Below, one piece after another: positions 14,377 to 16,236 of a DNA stretch of 16,236 nucleotides (positions are counted from its first letter, which is position 1; each line of letters begins with the position of its first letter). The translations under genes and the position numbers were made by a program. The DNA comes from CAYNDB01 sp964395915 (GTDB lineage: Bacteria > Nitrospinota_A > UBA7883 > JAJRTC01). Under the pieces are notes generated by a model that had not been told where the DNA came from, did not search any database, and worked only from the letters and a program-made list of their open reading frames with translations. The stretch is from positions 1-16,236 of the forward strand of contig CAYNDB010000054.1 in the NCBI GenBank assembly GCA_964395915.1, read 5' to 3'.

Positions 14377-16107
14377 ATGGGTAAGCCAGCTAAAAAGGCT
14401 TTACTGGAGAAGCTTATCGCCAAAGGTCAGGAGCAAGGATACCTGACTTACGACGAAGTGAGCGACTCAATTCCTGATGACGTTGTCACCCAGGATGAAA
14501 TCGAAGGAATATTGTCCCAGTTTTATAAATTGGGCATAGAGATAATTGACGCCTCTAAAGAGAGCGCGCATATTGCCGCCAAGAAATCCGCATCTAAAGC
14601 TGGGAAAAAAGCCGCTAAAGGTCTTGATGAGGAGGATTCATTCCCTTCTTCCGAGGATCCTGTCCGGATGTATCTCAAGGAGATGGGTTCGATATCCCTT
14701 TTGACACGTGAGGGTGAGGTAAAAATCGCCAAGGAAATCGAGGCTGGTCAAAACGAAGTGATTGACGCTGTTATAAACTGCCCTATTACAATAAACGTTA
14801 TTGTCTCTCTTGCCGCAAAGGTCAAAACAGAAGAAATACCCGTACAGAGCCTGGTCAACTGGTCGGAGCCTTTGGAAGATACAACCGAGGCGAAGCTTAA
14901 GACGGAGGCTAAACGAGTTTTTAAAGTGGTGCGCCAGCTTGAGAGCGCCGGGGAGAAGCTTCAGAATACCGCGAAAAAACTGAAGCTGAAAAAACTTTCG
15001 GCTAAAGACAGGGCTAAAGCTGAAAAAGATGAAGCCAAGTACCGAAAAATTGTGGCGGAGTGTATCAAGAATCTTAAGCTTGAACCTTTCAGGATGGATG
15101 AGATCATCAACACCATCACAGGATTTGGCTCTGAGCTAAACGAAATCAATTGGGAAATACGCGCCGCAGAGGAAAAACTGGGGCTTCGTCAACCATCCCG
15201 CGTTGAAGTGGTCACCAAAAACGTTAATAAGAAAGCTGTTAGCAAAGAAGTAAAGGCGGAGCAGGAGGCGATATTAAAGGCCGCGAAAAAGAAAATTAAA
15301 AAAGCGGAAGCCGAAGCGCAGATGGCGGCCGAAGACCTTAAAATCACCATCAGCGCCATTAACAGGGGACGGAACAAGGAACGCTCTTCCAAAAAAGAGC
15401 TTGCCGAGGCAAATCTGCGACTGGTCGTCTCTATCGCCAAAAAATATACCAACAGAGGATTACAGTTCCTGGATCTTATTCAGGAAGGCAATATCGGCCT
15501 TATGAAGGCGGTGGACAAGTTTGAATATCGCAGGGGCTACAAGTTCTCCACATACGCCACATGGTGGATAAGGCAGGCGATTACCAGAGCTATCGCCGAC
15601 CAGGCCCGCACTATCCGTATTCCTGTCCATATGATCGAGACTATTAACAAGCTTATACGCACGTCGCGGCAGCTTGTCCAGCATATCGGAAGAGAGCCTA
15701 CACCGGAGGAAATCGCCGATAGAATGGGTATGCCGGTAGACAAAGTCCGCAAAGTATTGAAAATCGCCAAGGAGCCGATTTCCCTTGAAACGCCTATCGG
15801 TGAAGAGGAAGACAGCCACCTTGGAGACTTCATCGAAGATAAAAAAGTTATCAGCCCGATAGAGGCCGTTGTTAAAACCAACTTGAAAGAGCAAACTTCG
15901 TCTGTCCTTGCCACACTGGCCGCGCGTGAAGAAAAAGTGGTTCGTAAAAGATTCGGGATAGGAACAGATTCTGAACATACCCTTGAAGAGGTTGGTCAGG
16001 ATTTTTCGGTTACAAGGGAGCGTATCCGGCAGATAGAAGCCAAGGCATTACGAAAATTGCGTCACCCAAGCCGCAGCAAAAAGTTGCGCTCTTTTGTGCA
16101 ATACTGA
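14377..16107 (+). CDS. rpoD: RNA polymerase primary sigma factor (sigma-70)
   Basis: RpoD directs RNA polymerase to housekeeping promoters. At 576 residues it has all regions of a primary sigma factor. Region 1.1 is about 5-60. Region 1.2 starts at 'DPVRMYLKEMG' (94-104). A lysine/alanine-rich non-conserved region spans about 125-335. Region 2 is about 340-420, with 'RLVVSIAKKY', 'DLIQEGNIGLMKAVDKF' and 'YATWWIRQAITRAIADQ' (the -10-binding segment). Region 3 is about 425-500. Region 4 is about 505-570, with 'TLEEVGQDFSVTRERIRQIE' as the -35-binding helix-turn-helix and 'KALRKLRHPSRS'. The ATG at 14377 follows AGGAG at 14364-14368 with good spacing. The recognition helices are nearly identical to E. 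coli, so TTGACA/TATAAT-type promoters are expected in this genome. It follows dnaG, as in many bacteria. Confidence 0.98.
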   Translation: MGKPAKKALLEKLIAKGQEQGYLTYDEVSDSIPDDVVTQDEIEGILSQFYKLGIEIIDASKESAHIAAKKSASKAGKKAAKGLDEEDSFPSSEDPVRMYLKEMGSISLLTREGEVKIAKEIEAGQNEVIDAVINCPITINVIVSLAAKVKTEEIPVQSLVNWSEPLEDTTEAKLKTEAKRVFKVVRQLESAGEKLQNTAKKLKLKKLSAKDRAKAEKDEAKYRKIVAECIKNLKLEPFRMDEIINTITGFGSELNEINWEIRAAEEKLGLRQPSRVEVVTKNVNKKAVSKEVKAEQEAILKAAKKKIKKAEAEAQMAAEDLKITISAINRGRNKERSSKKELAEANLRLVVSIAKKYTNRGLQFLDLIQEGNIGLMKAVDKFEYRRGYKFSTYATWWIRQAITRAIADQARTIRIPVHMIETINKLIRTSRQLVQHIGREPTPEEIADRMGMPVDKVRKVLKIAKEPISLETPIGEEEDSHLGDFIEDKKVISPIEAVVKTNLKEQTSSVLATLAAREEKVVRKRFGIGTDSEHTLEEVGQDFSVTRERIRQIEAKALRKLRHPSRSKKLRSFVQY

Positions 16108-16182
16108 TAACGTTGAAACTACGTCGCGTTACTTCCCGATTTATAGCGTGACTGTGGCGGCAAATTATTCTACCCCATATTG

Positions 16183-16236
16183 GGGCCCATAGCTCAACTG
16201 GCTAGAGCTTCCGGCTCATAACCGGGCGGTTCCAGG
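16183..16236 (+). tRNA. tRNA with CAU anticodon (Met or Ile2), cut by window end
   Basis: The 5' part of a tRNA is visible: acceptor strand GGGCCCA (16183-16189), TA, D-stem GCTC/GAGC, an anticodon stem of TCCGG/CCGGG (one G-U pair) and anticodon loop CTCATAA with anticodon CAT at 16217-16219. The variable loop CGGTT is followed by the T-stem start CCAGG, where the window ends. A CAU anticodon serves elongator Met, initiator Met or lysidine-modified Ile2. The D-arm and the lack of three G-C pairs at the base of the anticodon stem argue against the initiator. Met against Ile2 cannot be settled here. It starts 75 bp after rpoD. Confidence 0.9.

Noticed and set aside
14752..15380. Long Lys/Ala/Glu-rich segment of RpoD as a possible insertion or fusion
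   Set aside because: Primary sigma factors normally carry a variable non-conserved region of about this size between regions 1.2 and 2; length and position are ordinary.
16113..16150. TTGAAA ... TTTATA as a promoter for the tRNA
   Set aside because: The spacing is 21 bases, too long for a sigma-70 promoter, and no better pair was found.

Overview
The window is bacterial, mostly housekeeping chromosome, with one foreign-looking edge. The core genes are moderately GC-rich. They combine type 1B dihydroorotate dehydrogenase (pyrK-pyrD), an rsmB-PASTA-rsmI cluster and a yqeY-dnaG-rpoD-tRNA(CAU) series. From memory this resembles Desulfobacterota or Nitrospinota-type genomes, but that placement is only an inference. 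A run of exactly 100 N inside dnaG shows this is a draft scaffold, probably from a metagenome.

Positions 1-1242 hold two AT-rich, translationally coupled genes: a DUF6978-like protein and a DUF1828/DUF1829 protein. Neither family has an assigned function. Base composition and codon use differ from everything downstream, so this looks like an accessory, possibly defence-type, cassette placed directly against carB.

Positions 1288-7832 form a plus-strand block of de novo pyrimidine synthesis genes: carB (carbamoyl-phosphate synthase large chain), a secreted transglutaminase-fold protein, then pyrK and pyrD, which together make the NAD-linked dihydroorotate dehydrogenase. A 257-bp non-coding stretch containing imperfect palindromes separates pyrD from a small basic 65-residue ORF.

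Positions 8293-12272 are mostly minus strand. In transcription order they carry a HIT-family hydrolase, rsmB (16S rRNA m5C methyltransferase), a membrane-anchored three-PASTA protein and rsmI (16S rRNA 2'-O-methyltransferase). The intergenic spaces contain palindromic elements: two related repeats (8293-8400 and 10222-10327) and a different 164-bp element with long terminal inverted repeats (11766-11929) between HIT and rsmB.

Positions 12273-16236 return to the plus strand with yqeY, dnaG (primase, interrupted by the gap), rpoD (primary sigma factor) and the 5' three quarters of a tRNA with anticodon CAU. This resembles the macromolecular-synthesis grouping of primase with the primary sigma factor. 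The most unusual items are the DUF6978/DUF1828-1829 pair, the 11766-11929 inverted-repeat element, and the palindromic repeats in the rsmB-PASTA-rsmI cluster. I found no CRISPR array, transposase or complete known defence system.
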